From: CAYMEK01 sp964389305
GTDB lineage: Bacteria; Spirochaetota; Spirochaetia; SZUA-6; DRHE01
DNA length: 64,000 nt
Assembly: GCA_964389305.1 (NCBI GenBank)
Contig: CAYMEK010000009.1
Location: 21,687-85,686, forward strand
Reading direction: 5' to 3'
This document shows positions 25,135 through 32,165 of this stretch, piece by piece. The stretch's first letter is position 1, and each line of letters starts with the position of its first letter. The notes under the pieces were generated by a model. That model saw only the letters and a list, made by a program, of their open reading frames with translations. It was not told where the DNA came from and ran no database searches. The position numbers were made by a program, and so were the translations under genes.

Positions 25135-26679
25135 TTATTCGAGCCAGGCTTTCCCCAAGGTTGTCGAATAAAGTGTCGTTTTGGCAAATCCGGTATCATG
25201 CAAAGAAGGACTCGTCACCACCATGGCGGGAACGATCATAACCACCTTCATCATGGTATAGTCTTCAATAATCATAGCCTGAGCCTTGTTGAACAACGCG
25301 ACTGCGGTTTGCCGGTCAGAGCTTTGGGCTTTGCGTATCAATTGGTTCAGATCATCGGGATGCAGAAAGGCTTGAACGCCGAGTGCGAAATTGAGCCCCT
25401 GAACGAAATTAGCGGCAATCTGAGAGGCGGCCCCGTTCTCCATGCCCATCGGATGGATAAGCATACCGCCGGGCCAGGTGCCAATAAAGTTCGGATAGTT
25501 GCCCGGATCGACGATATTGAGCTCGACGTTCACTCCGATTACCGCCAGCTGCTCCTTGATGATTTGACCCAGGTCGACGAGAATAGGCCAGTTCAGCAAG
25601 GTCAGGGTAGTATCAAATCCGTTCGCGTAGCCGGCCTCCGCCAACAACGCTTTCGCTCGTTCGACGTCATACGGATAACCGACCAGATTTTTGTCATAGA
25701 AGGCCCCACCCGGAAGCGCCCATTGATTCGATACCTTTCCATACCCCTTCCCCAGAGCATTGGCGATCTGCTCGGTATTGATTGCACTGCTTACCGCGCG
25801 CCTGACCTTCACATTGTGGAACGGCTGCCCGGCATCGGTCATATTATAACAAATGGTGTAGGCGGAATAGGGTACGCTGCTTACATTGACGGTGAAGCCT
25901 TTTGCGGCCAGGTACTTCGCGGTATCGAAATCATCGGTGACCATTGCCTGAATCTCACCGTCCTCCATGGCGGCTCGCGCAACAAGCTCGGTAGAATAGA
26001 TTGCGGTTTCCATATAATCGATTCTCGGCTCTCCCTGCCAATAGTCCTTGAATTTCACAAACTTCATGCCGACGTCATGATCCCAGCTTTCCAACATGAA
26101 GGGACCCGTACCGACCGGATGCTCCTTGAAATACTCTTCACCGTTGGCTTCATATGCTTCCTTGGAAACCATGTAGCCGACCTGCCGGGCGATGGCGTAC
26201 GGCAAGAGACTGTCCCAAGAGGAAAGATGCAGAACGACCGTGTAATCACCCGTCACCTCCACGGATTCCAATTGCGAGAGGAACGACGAGCTCAAGACAC
26301 CTTTCTCCTTGTACATGTCCAGATTCCATTTGGCGACTTCTGCGGTCAACTCGGTTCCATCTTGGAACAGAATCCCCTCCCTCAATACGATCGTGTAGGT
26401 CTTGAGCTTCGGATCTTCCTTGATTGATTTGGCCAAATAGGGCTGCGGAGTACCGTTTTCATCAAATTGCAGTAGCTGCTCATAAATGATACTCGCAATT
26501 ATGCGATCCTCCGGATTGCGTACCTTGTACGGCAACAAGGAGGCAACTTCGGACTTGATTGCCAAAGTAAAGCCTTTTTCCGCTTCCTTTTCCTGCACGC
26601 CTCCGGCGAAAAGCGGTACCATACCCATCACAAGCACAAGGGCACAGGCCAGTACAAAAACTCCTTTCTTTGCCTTCAT
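25135..26679 (-). CDS. Extracytoplasmic solute-binding protein, family 5 (OppA/DppA-like)
   Basis: A 514-aa SBP_bac_5 protein. It has a signal peptide of about 26 residues (LACALVLVMGMVPLFAGG) with no Cys at the cleavage region, so it is predicted periplasmic and soluble rather than a lipoprotein. The mature start VQEKEAEKG is followed by typical family features. YEQLLQFDENGTPQPYLAKS lies near residue 66, VLREGILFQDGTELTAEV near residue 97, and VRRAVSSAINTEQIANAL near residue 297. It supplies ligand to the OppBC/OppDF complex. GGAGAGAG precedes the ATG. The ligand is unknown; the enzyme context (hydroxyacid dehydrogenases and an ICL-fold lyase) suggests an organic acid or conjugate as readily as a peptide. 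Confidence 0.92.
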   Translation of the reverse strand: MKAKKGVFVLACALVLVMGMVPLFAGGVQEKEAEKGFTLAIKSEVASLLPYKVRNPEDRIIASIIYEQLLQFDENGTPQPYLAKSIKEDPKLKTYTIVLREGILFQDGTELTAEVAKWNLDMYKEKGVLSSSFLSQLESVEVTGDYTVVLHLSSWDSLLPYAIARQVGYMVSKEAYEANGEEYFKEHPVGTGPFMLESWDHDVGMKFVKFKDYWQGEPRIDYMETAIYSTELVARAAMEDGEIQAMVTDDFDTAKYLAAKGFTVNVSSVPYSAYTICYNMTDAGQPFHNVKVRRAVSSAINTEQIANALGKGYGKVSNQWALPGGAFYDKNLVGYPYDVERAKALLAEAGYANGFDTTLTLLNWPILVDLGQIIKEQLAVIGVNVELNIVDPGNYPNFIGTWPGGMLIHPMGMENGAASQIAANFVQGLNFALGVQAFLHPDDLNQLIRKAQSSDRQTAVALFNKAQAMIIEDYTMMKVVMIVPAMVVTSPSLHDTGFAKTTLYSTTLGKAWLE

Positions 26680-26718
26680 AAACTCTCTCTCCTTCCGTTT
26701 TTTTTTGTAGATCCGTTT

Positions 26719-26754
26719 TCAACAAACTGCCTTTGAGTTGATCAAATAACACAT
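26719..26754 (-). CDS. Possible 11-residue leader peptide upstream of the oppA-like gene
   Basis: A tiny ORF encoding MCYLINSKAVC begins at an ATG with AGGAGG 8 nt upstream, the best Shine-Dalgarno in this intercistronic gap. It ends 39 nt before the oppA-like ATG. It could couple or attenuate translation of the binding protein. It may be a chance ORF; the strong ribosome site is the reason for listing it. Confidence 0.3.
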   Translation of the reverse strand: MCYLINSKAVC

Positions 26755-26816
26755 CTGCGAATCCTCCTATACTGTCATCACCCCCTTCTTCTCCAGCACC
26801 TGTATTCCGAAGAGCT

Positions 26817-27719
26817 TTAGAGTGCCTGGCATTCCTTTTCGAAATGGAGCCACTTCCTGTAATTCATCGATATCGCATCGAATTGCTCTTCTTTGGACAG
26901 TCCCCCCATGTCGTGCTCATCTGAGTATACGGTATTACGGTCGGCGTAAATGTGCTTTCCATAGTCCAGCATGCCGTACATGGCGGCCTTCTCTAAGTAG
27001 TGCATCGTCACCAAATTGAAGCCCAGGGGAGCCAGGTCATCGAGCTCAACATCCGGAACACCGTTCTTTGACATCACATCCGGGTACATTTTCCAGCCCG
27101 GCACATGCTCAGCGACTTTTCGGCACTCCTCGAGGGTTTTGAGCCCGATAATAAGGGTCATCTCCGCACCCAACTCGATAGCTCGTAGGCACCGTTCGAT
27201 GGCTTCATCCAGGCCGTATCGAAATTTACATTCGGTTCGAGCGATAAGCAGGCAGTCGGTTTCCTTGCAGGCGGCGAGAGACGCCTTGACTTTAGCGAGC
27301 CAATTCTCTTTGGAGACCACCTCGTGTTTGCTCGGCCCGTCCTTGCTGGTCACCAAGCGTTCCCATCCCCTTACTCCGGTCGTGTCATCAATGGTGAGAG
27401 CCATGGCGCCCGCTTTGACCAACCGCGAGGTGGTGCGGTAGGCGTTCAGAGGCGTTTCGCCGTATCCGTCGTCAGCGTCGACGATCAACGGCAGAGGCGA
27501 ATAGCTGGCGATGCGATCGGTAGCCCAGACCACTTCATCAGCAGTAAGAAGCGCCATGTCCGGTACTCCGCTCATGCTATAGGCCAATGCACCACCACTC
27601 AGCAAGATTGCGTTAAAGCCGGTCAATTCGGCGGCTCGAGCTGATAGACAGTCATATACACAGGGTGCAAACACCTGTTCCTTTTCGAGCAATTCCCGTA
27701 ATGTAGTTTTCCTCTCCAT
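26817..27719 (-). CDS. Isocitrate lyase/PEP mutase-superfamily protein
   Basis: A 300-aa single-domain ICL-fold enzyme. N-terminal FAPCVYDCLSARAAELTGFNAILLSGGALAYSMSG is the usual substrate-loop region. The Mg site is LIVDADDGYGETPLNAYRT near residue 80. The following catalytic loop reads TIDDTTGVRGWERL. It lacks both the KxCGH Cys motif of (methyl)isocitrate lyases and the EDKxFPKxNS of PEP mutase. A 2-oxoacid lyase, hydrolase or decarboxylase of the oxaloacetate decarboxylase/dimethylmalate lyase type is the likeliest class, but the reaction is open. ATG 27719 has AGGA 7 nt upstream. It is the first gene of the transporter operon. Confidence 0.85.
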   Translation of the reverse strand: MERKTTLRELLEKEQVFAPCVYDCLSARAAELTGFNAILLSGGALAYSMSGVPDMALLTADEVVWATDRIASYSPLPLIVDADDGYGETPLNAYRTTSRLVKAGAMALTIDDTTGVRGWERLVTSKDGPSKHEVVSKENWLAKVKASLAACKETDCLLIARTECKFRYGLDEAIERCLRAIELGAEMTLIIGLKTLEECRKVAEHVPGWKMYPDVMSKNGVPDVELDDLAPLGFNLVTMHYLEKAAMYGMLDYGKHIYADRNTVYSDEHDMGGLSKEEQFDAISMNYRKWLHFEKECQAL

Positions 27720-27782
27720 CAATGATTCCTCACCCTTACATCGAGTCTAAGTACTATTGGATACTTCTATTATCAATGTAGA

Positions 27783-27797
27783 ATACAACATGTATTT
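27783..27797. promoter_or_regulatory. Candidate GntR operator upstream of the transporter operon
   Basis: ATACAACATGTATTT contains the palindrome ATACA-ACA-TGTAT and matches the site before gntR (consensus ATRCAACAYGTATTY). It lies about 65 nt upstream of the ICL-family start, just before a possible TTGATA-N17-TACTTA promoter on the minus strand. Confidence 0.45.
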
Positions 27798-27841
27798 TAA
27801 ATGCGCAACCCGAAAATGAATCTTTTATTCGTCCAGATGCT

Positions 27842-27870
27842 TTGCTCAAGCTCCTGAATGACTCTATACT
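27842..27870 (+). promoter_or_regulatory. Promoter with the -10 box 6 nt before the ATG
   Basis: TTGCTC (27842-27847), a 17-nt spacer and TATACT (27865-27870). Only 6 nt (ACCCGC) separate the -10 from the ATG at 27877, so transcription should start at or next to the start codon. No Shine-Dalgarno is present. Confidence 0.6.
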
Positions 27871-27876
27871 ACCCGC

Positions 27877-28716
27877 ATGAAACGCTATCCCGGCGACCGC
27901 GATTGGCTTCCTCTGTCGAGCTTGCCGGCTGCCGGCGGCAGGCCGGGGGCAGAGCCTACCGGCGAGGCCTTCCAGAGCCGCTGGATCGACTTCGACCGCG
28001 GCATTCGGGTAGGAAACTTGGAGCCCTGGCAGCGAATCACTCAGATACTGAAATACCACCTGGAGCGGCGCTACGCCACCCCGTTCATCACCGACCGCTG
28101 GGGCCGGGGTGTGTACTGGCAGTGGATATGCTGGCTTCCACGGGCCAACCGGCAGGCCAAGCCTCACTCCAACCGGGTGAACTTCGGCTGCGCCAAGCTG
28201 TTCATTGCGGTGGACAAAGCGAGGAGCCTGCTCAAATCTGGGCTGCAGGTGGAGAGAGGATACACGGCGGGGCGGGGAGCCTGTACAGGAACCGGGCTTC
28301 AGGAAGATTGGGACTGGCACCGTCTTCTGGCGGGGTTCAGGAAAGGAAGCGCACTGGAGGAACAGCTCGCCAGGCTGCTGCTCGAGGAGGGGTTCGCGGC
28401 CGAAATAGGCGACTGGGAGCAAAACGAGGTGCTCGGCCGGGACAACTTCTCCTCCGCGACCCGGCTGCGTACGGCGGCGCGCAGGATACCGCCGGAGCGC
28501 TGGGGCGCATTTCAGCTATACTACCCCCTGCCGGCGGCCGAAGTACGCCGCTGCTCCGGGTACGAGCTGGTCAGGGCGGTTCGGGCGGTCTTCGTCGAGG
28601 TAATCCCGGCCATGAACCTGTGCATGCAGGTTCCTCTCGTGCCGGTAGAGTCTTCTCCGGAAATCGGCGACCTCCGGAACCCTTCCGCATCGAGACCCCG
28701 AACAGCCGGCCGCTAG
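27877..28716 (+). CDS. Conserved-looking protein of unknown function
   Basis: 279 aa, not recognised. It is soluble (no signal peptide or membrane helix) and rich in Trp and Arg. The region WIDFDRGIRVGNLEPWQRITQ near residue 36 leads to a compact aromatic segment WGRGVYWQWICWLPRANRQ near residue 75. A basic, helix-like second half ends in VFVEVIPAMNLCMQVP. A competing frame from 27858 is Gly/Arg-rich and looks like a shadow. Codon third positions are GC-rich, like the flanks and unlike the island before it. The -10 box lies 6 nt from the ATG, so its mRNA may be leaderless. It precedes the UROD-family gene by 54 bp. Confidence 0.6.
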   Translation: MKRYPGDRDWLPLSSLPAAGGRPGAEPTGEAFQSRWIDFDRGIRVGNLEPWQRITQILKYHLERRYATPFITDRWGRGVYWQWICWLPRANRQAKPHSNRVNFGCAKLFIAVDKARSLLKSGLQVERGYTAGRGACTGTGLQEDWDWHRLLAGFRKGSALEEQLARLLLEEGFAAEIGDWEQNEVLGRDNFSSATRLRTAARRIPPERWGAFQLYYPLPAAEVRRCSGYELVRAVRAVFVEVIPAMNLCMQVPLVPVESSPEIGDLRNPSASRPRTAGR

Positions 28717-28758
28717 AACAATCCTGCATTTCCGATACTTCTCTCCCTGTTTTTCGAC

Positions 28759-28764
28759 TATAAT
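28759..28764 (+). promoter_or_regulatory. -10 element 6 nt before a GTG start
   Basis: A consensus TATAAT ends 6 nt (GGGCTC) before the GTG at 28771. The -35 is weak. The spacing repeats that seen at 27865-27877, and no Shine-Dalgarno is present, which supports a leaderless transcript. Confidence 0.5.
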
Positions 28765-28770
28765 GGGCTC

Positions 28771-29901
28771 GTGAACGTCAGGCCCCTTCGCCGCAAGTGG
28801 AACGGGTTCTTGAGCGATCGAGAGCGCTTCGCCAACCAGATGCACTACCGTCCAGTAGATCGCTGCTTCAACATGGAGTTCGGCTACTGGGAGGAAAACT
28901 ACAGCCAGTGGCCGGGGTTCGTGGCCAACGGTATCCGCACCGAGGAGCAGGCCAACCTGTTCTTCGGTTTCGACCGCCTGGAGAAGATCTCCGGAGTGCT
29001 CTGGATGCACCCGCCCTTCGGGGAAGAGGTGGTGTCAGAAAGCGAACAGACTAAGCTCATCCGCAACGCCGACGGGCTCCTGGCCGAGGTTCCCCGGGAC
29101 GGCCACAGCACCATCCCGCACTTCACCCGCTCCCCCGTGACGAATCCCGCAGACTGGCAGCGGCTCAAGGCCGAGCGCTTCGCCTTGGACCACCCGGACA
29201 GGATCCTGGACCTCGATGAGCTGAAGAGGCGTCACCCGGACAGCCGGGACTACCCCCTGGGAGTGGACTGCGGCTCGATGATCGGCAAGATCCGTGACCT
29301 GCTCACCTTCGAAGGCCTGGCTTACGCCACCTACGACTACCCCAACATGGTGGAAGACATGGTGGAGACCGCCTGCCGCCTGGTCGAGCATGCTCTGGAC
29401 CAGCTTCTACCCCACTTCCACTTCGATTTCGCCTCCGGATGGGAGGACATCTGCTTCAAGAACGGTCCCCTCGTTTCGGTGAGCTTTTTCGACGCCGTTG
29501 TGGTGCCCCGCTACCGGCGCATCGCCAGCAGACTGCACGAGTACGGAGTGGATCTCTGGTACACGGACTGCGACGGGGATGTTCGTCCCCTCATTCCCGG
29601 CTTGCTCGCGGGTGGCATAAACTGCCTGTTTCCTTTCGAGGTCATGGGCTGCTCCCATCCGGGAGAGTTGCTGGAACGCTTCCGGGGACGGCTGCGCATC
29701 ATGGGCGGAGTGGACAAAACCCGGCTGATCGCCGGCCCCGAGGAGACCCGCCGCTACCTGGAAAGCCTGGTGCCCTATGTCGAGCAGGGAGGCTATATTC
29801 CCTTCTGCGACCACCGCTGTCCTCCGGACGTCAGTTGGGAAAACTATCTGTACTATTTGGACCTGAAAGAGGACCTGTTCGGATCATACCGGACACGGTA
29901 A
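28771..29901 (+). CDS. UROD-family protein
   Basis: A 376-aa TIM-barrel protein of the uroporphyrinogen decarboxylase superfamily, from the non-haem branch. RERFANQMHYRPVDRCFNMEFGYWEE is the family N-terminus. Further motifs are VDCGSMIGKIRDLLTFEGLA near residue 168, DFASGWEDICFKNGPLVS near residue 219, WYTDCDGDVRPLIPGLLAGGINCLFPFEV near residue 264 and IPFCDHRCPPDVSWENY near residue 346. The Cys/His in the last segment could form a metal site, as in corrinoid-dependent methyltransferase relatives. It starts with GTG and no Shine-Dalgarno. It is a distant paralogue of the gene at 9886. Confidence 0.83.
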   Translation: MNVRPLRRKWNGFLSDRERFANQMHYRPVDRCFNMEFGYWEENYSQWPGFVANGIRTEEQANLFFGFDRLEKISGVLWMHPPFGEEVVSESEQTKLIRNADGLLAEVPRDGHSTIPHFTRSPVTNPADWQRLKAERFALDHPDRILDLDELKRRHPDSRDYPLGVDCGSMIGKIRDLLTFEGLAYATYDYPNMVEDMVETACRLVEHALDQLLPHFHFDFASGWEDICFKNGPLVSVSFFDAVVVPRYRRIASRLHEYGVDLWYTDCDGDVRPLIPGLLAGGINCLFPFEVMGCSHPGELLERFRGRLRIMGGVDKTRLIAGPEETRRYLESLVPYVEQGGYIPFCDHRCPPDVSWENYLYYLDLKEDLFGSYRTR

Positions 29902-29971
29902 CCGCCTTTCGGCAGGCGCACCCCATCCGCCCAACAGCACGACCGGGCAGCGGACCGAGCCGCTCGGGTTG

Positions 29972-30001
29972 TTGACCCCCTACCCAAGGCAGTTGTACTC
30001 T
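29972..30001 (+). promoter_or_regulatory. Possible promoter before the first cNMP-GGDEF gene
   Basis: TTGACC (29972-29977), an 18-nt spacer and TACTCT (29996-30001), which ends 6 nt before GTG 30008. The -10 is poor, so this is tentative. Confidence 0.3.
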
Positions 30002-30007
30002 TCGGTG

Positions 30008-31105
30008 GTGAGCAAGGACAGTGGCCGTAGAGCCGGCAGCCCCGGCAAGGCACGAAACATCCGCCTCCTCGAGACCCTGGAGATCTTCCGCTCCCTCGAC
30101 CCGGGCGAGCTGGCGATCATTGCCGATATCAGCGGAAGGAAGCACTACGCCGGGGGAGAGATGATTTTCGGTCAGGGCGCCGGCGGGGAAGGTGAAGGGG
30201 GACGGCTTTACGTCGTCGAGAGCGGGGAGGTACTCATCACCAAGAGCGGGGACCAGCAGCGGGACATCACCCTGGCTACCTTTGTCCAGGGAGAGAGCTT
30301 CGGTGAGCTGTCTCTGTTCGATCGGGAGCCGAGCGGAACGGTTGCCCGCTGCGAGCAGGACACGACGTTGCTGGTATTTCCCGTCTCGGGGGACGCCGAC
30401 GCACTGTGCGCCGAGCATTCCCGGATCGCCGCCAAGGTGCTTCGCAACCTCCTGGCTATGGTAGCCCGGCGCATCCGCTCGACCAACCGGCTGATCGCCG
30501 AGAAGAGCCCGTGGGTGCAGGAGCTGAGGCGCCAGGTCATGCTGGACAAGCTGACCGGACTGTACAACGCCATGTACCTGGAGGAAGAGCTGATCCGGTT
30601 GATCGAGGGCAAGCCGGACAGGCTCTGCCTGTTGATGATCAAGCCGGACAACCTGAAAGCCTTGAACGACCGCTACGGCCATAAGGCCGGAGACCGAACC
30701 ATCCAGTTGATGGCCGGAGAGCTTCGCGGCCGGGCGACAGGGCGGGGCACCGCCGTTCGCTACAAGGGAGACGTATTCGCCCTGATCCTGCCTGCCAGCG
30801 GTCTGAAGGCGGCCCGGGAAATCGCCGAAGAGGTACGCTGCGGGATGCAGCAGATTTCGTTGGGCGAGCTGGCCGGCTGGCGCGAACTGGCCGGCGAGTC
30901 CAGCCTCCGGGAGCATGATCCTTCCTCCGGCGAGGGTCTAAAAATCACGGTGAGCGTAGGGGTAGCCTCTTACCCGAAGGGAGGCGGCTCGCCTTCAGCT
31001 CTGGTGGAGCGGGCCTACCAGAACCTTTTCACCGCCCGTAATCGCGGCGGCAATCGCATCTACAGCCGGCAGGAGGGAGAAAACGAAAAAAGGCCAACGA
31101 AGTAG
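30008..31105 (+). CDS. cNMP-binding-domain protein with degenerate GGDEF domain
   Basis: About 365 aa. An N-terminal cyclic-nucleotide-binding-like beta barrel (about residues 25-140) reads YVVESGEVLITK and GESFGELSLFDREPSGT. The Arg that holds the cyclic phosphate in the usual PR(S/T)AT is missing. A helical linker leads to a diguanylate-cyclase fold beginning LDKLTGLYNAMYLEEEL near residue 180. Its active-site loop is RYKGDVFALIL in place of RYGGDEF, so it is probably catalytically dead. Start is uncertain: GTG 30008 has the best promoter geometry, while TTG 29969 is the longest frame. The intact paralogue follows 34 bp later, suggesting that this protein regulates it or binds nucleotides only. 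Confidence 0.82.
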   Translation: MSKDSGRRAGSPGKARNIRLLETLEIFRSLDPGELAIIADISGRKHYAGGEMIFGQGAGGEGEGGRLYVVESGEVLITKSGDQQRDITLATFVQGESFGELSLFDREPSGTVARCEQDTTLLVFPVSGDADALCAEHSRIAAKVLRNLLAMVARRIRSTNRLIAEKSPWVQELRRQVMLDKLTGLYNAMYLEEELIRLIEGKPDRLCLLMIKPDNLKALNDRYGHKAGDRTIQLMAGELRGRATGRGTAVRYKGDVFALILPASGLKAAREIAEEVRCGMQQISLGELAGWRELAGESSLREHDPSSGEGLKITVSVGVASYPKGGGSPSALVERAYQNLFTARNRGGNRIYSRQEGENEKRPTK

Positions 31106-31139
31106 GAGTGGAGCACGGCCGGGACCGGAAGCCGCACGG

Positions 31140-32141
31140 GTGGATCGAAATGCGTCCGGAAAAGCGCCGGCGGGTAAACCCGGGTTCCTGAAGAGCATTG
31201 CCATCTTCCAGGATCTCGAAGACGGGGAGATAGGCAACATCCTCGGGGTGCTGCATCCTCGACATCTGGACGAAGGGGAAGTGCTGTTCCGGGAGGGCAG
31301 CCCGGGAGGAGAGCTGTTCGTCGTGGAATCCGGCTCTATGGGCACTTCCGTCACCCTGGCCGACGGTAAGGCCCTCGAAATCGCCAGCTTTTCGAGCGGC
31401 GACTTCTTCGGAGAGATGTCCATCTTCGAAAAAGAGCCCCGCTCGGCCACCTGCTATGCCAAGAATGACTGCCGGCTGCTTGCGCTGAACGACCGGGAGT
31501 TCTTCAAGTTGATCGAATCGAACCCGGCGAGCGCCGCGAAAATGATGAGGAGGATGCTGCTGGTGACCAGGCACCGGCTGCAGGATACGGGTGAGTTCCT
31601 GTCCGACATGGTCCAGTGGGGCGAAGAAGCCCGCAAGCGGGCCGTCACCGACCCGCTTACCGGCCTGTACAACCGCCGTTACCTGGAAGAGGCGCTGGAG
31701 GAGCACTTCATGAAGGCCAGGGAGGCAGGACGTCCGCTGGCCATGGTCATGCTCGATCTCGACCATTTCAGGCGGATCAATGAGAGCTACTCGGAGAAGC
31801 TCGGCGACCGGGTCATCGCGGCCGCAGCCGAGGTCTTTCGCCGCCACCTGCGCCAGACCGATGTAGCCGCCCGCTACGGCGGAGACGAGTTCACCTTCAT
31901 CCTGCCGGAAACCGACGGCGAGACCGCCCGCAGGTTGATGGAGGCCATACGGGAGGACGTGGAGCGCCTCGACCTGTTGGAGAAAAAGCCAGGGCCGGTG
32001 CGCCGGGTGACTACCAGTCAGGGAGTGGCTTGCTACCCTGCCCACGCGAACAGCTCCAAGAGCCTGCGGGAAGCCGCCGACGCAGCCCTCTACAAGGCCA
32101 AAGAACTGGGCCGCAACCGGGTGGTGCTGGCCTCCGATTGA
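31140..32141 (+). CDS. Diguanylate cyclase with N-terminal cNMP-binding domain
   Basis: 333 aa. The cNMP-binding-like domain (about residues 15-135) has GELFVVESGSMG and an intact phosphate-binding cassette FFGEMSIFEKEPRSATC. A coiled linker with LVTRHRLQDTGEFLSDMVQWGEEARKRA follows. The GGDEF domain starts DPLTGLYNRRYLEEAL near residue 170 and has the full ARYGGDEFTFIL active loop near residue 242. It should make c-di-GMP from two GTP under nucleotide control. No RxxD inhibitory site was noted before the loop. It starts at GTG with no clear Shine-Dalgarno and is likely co-transcribed with the degenerate copy. Its stop faces creD. Confidence 0.9.
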   Translation: MDRNASGKAPAGKPGFLKSIAIFQDLEDGEIGNILGVLHPRHLDEGEVLFREGSPGGELFVVESGSMGTSVTLADGKALEIASFSSGDFFGEMSIFEKEPRSATCYAKNDCRLLALNDREFFKLIESNPASAAKMMRRMLLVTRHRLQDTGEFLSDMVQWGEEARKRAVTDPLTGLYNRRYLEEALEEHFMKAREAGRPLAMVMLDLDHFRRINESYSEKLGDRVIAAAAEVFRRHLRQTDVAARYGGDEFTFILPETDGETARRLMEAIREDVERLDLLEKKPGPVRRVTTSQGVACYPAHANSSKSLREAADAALYKAKELGRNRVVLASD

Positions 32142-32142
32142 G

Positions 32143-32165
32143 GCGGGGACACCTTATATCCCCGC
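32143..32165. terminator. Short hairpin between convergent genes
   Basis: GCGGGGA (32143-32149) pairs with TCCCCGC (32159-32165) around a 9-nt loop, between the cyclase stop and the creD stop. There is no U-tract on either strand, so it is at best a weak bidirectional terminator. Confidence 0.3.

Noticed and set aside
25198..26427. 409-aa plus-strand open frame
   Set aside because: Antisense shadow of the solute-binding protein gene, with His/Gly/Arg-rich composition and no family features.
27858..28763. 301-aa frame competing with the gene at 27877
   Set aside because: Gly/Arg/Ala-rich without structure-like pattern; the 27877 frame has a promoter at the right spacing and balanced composition.
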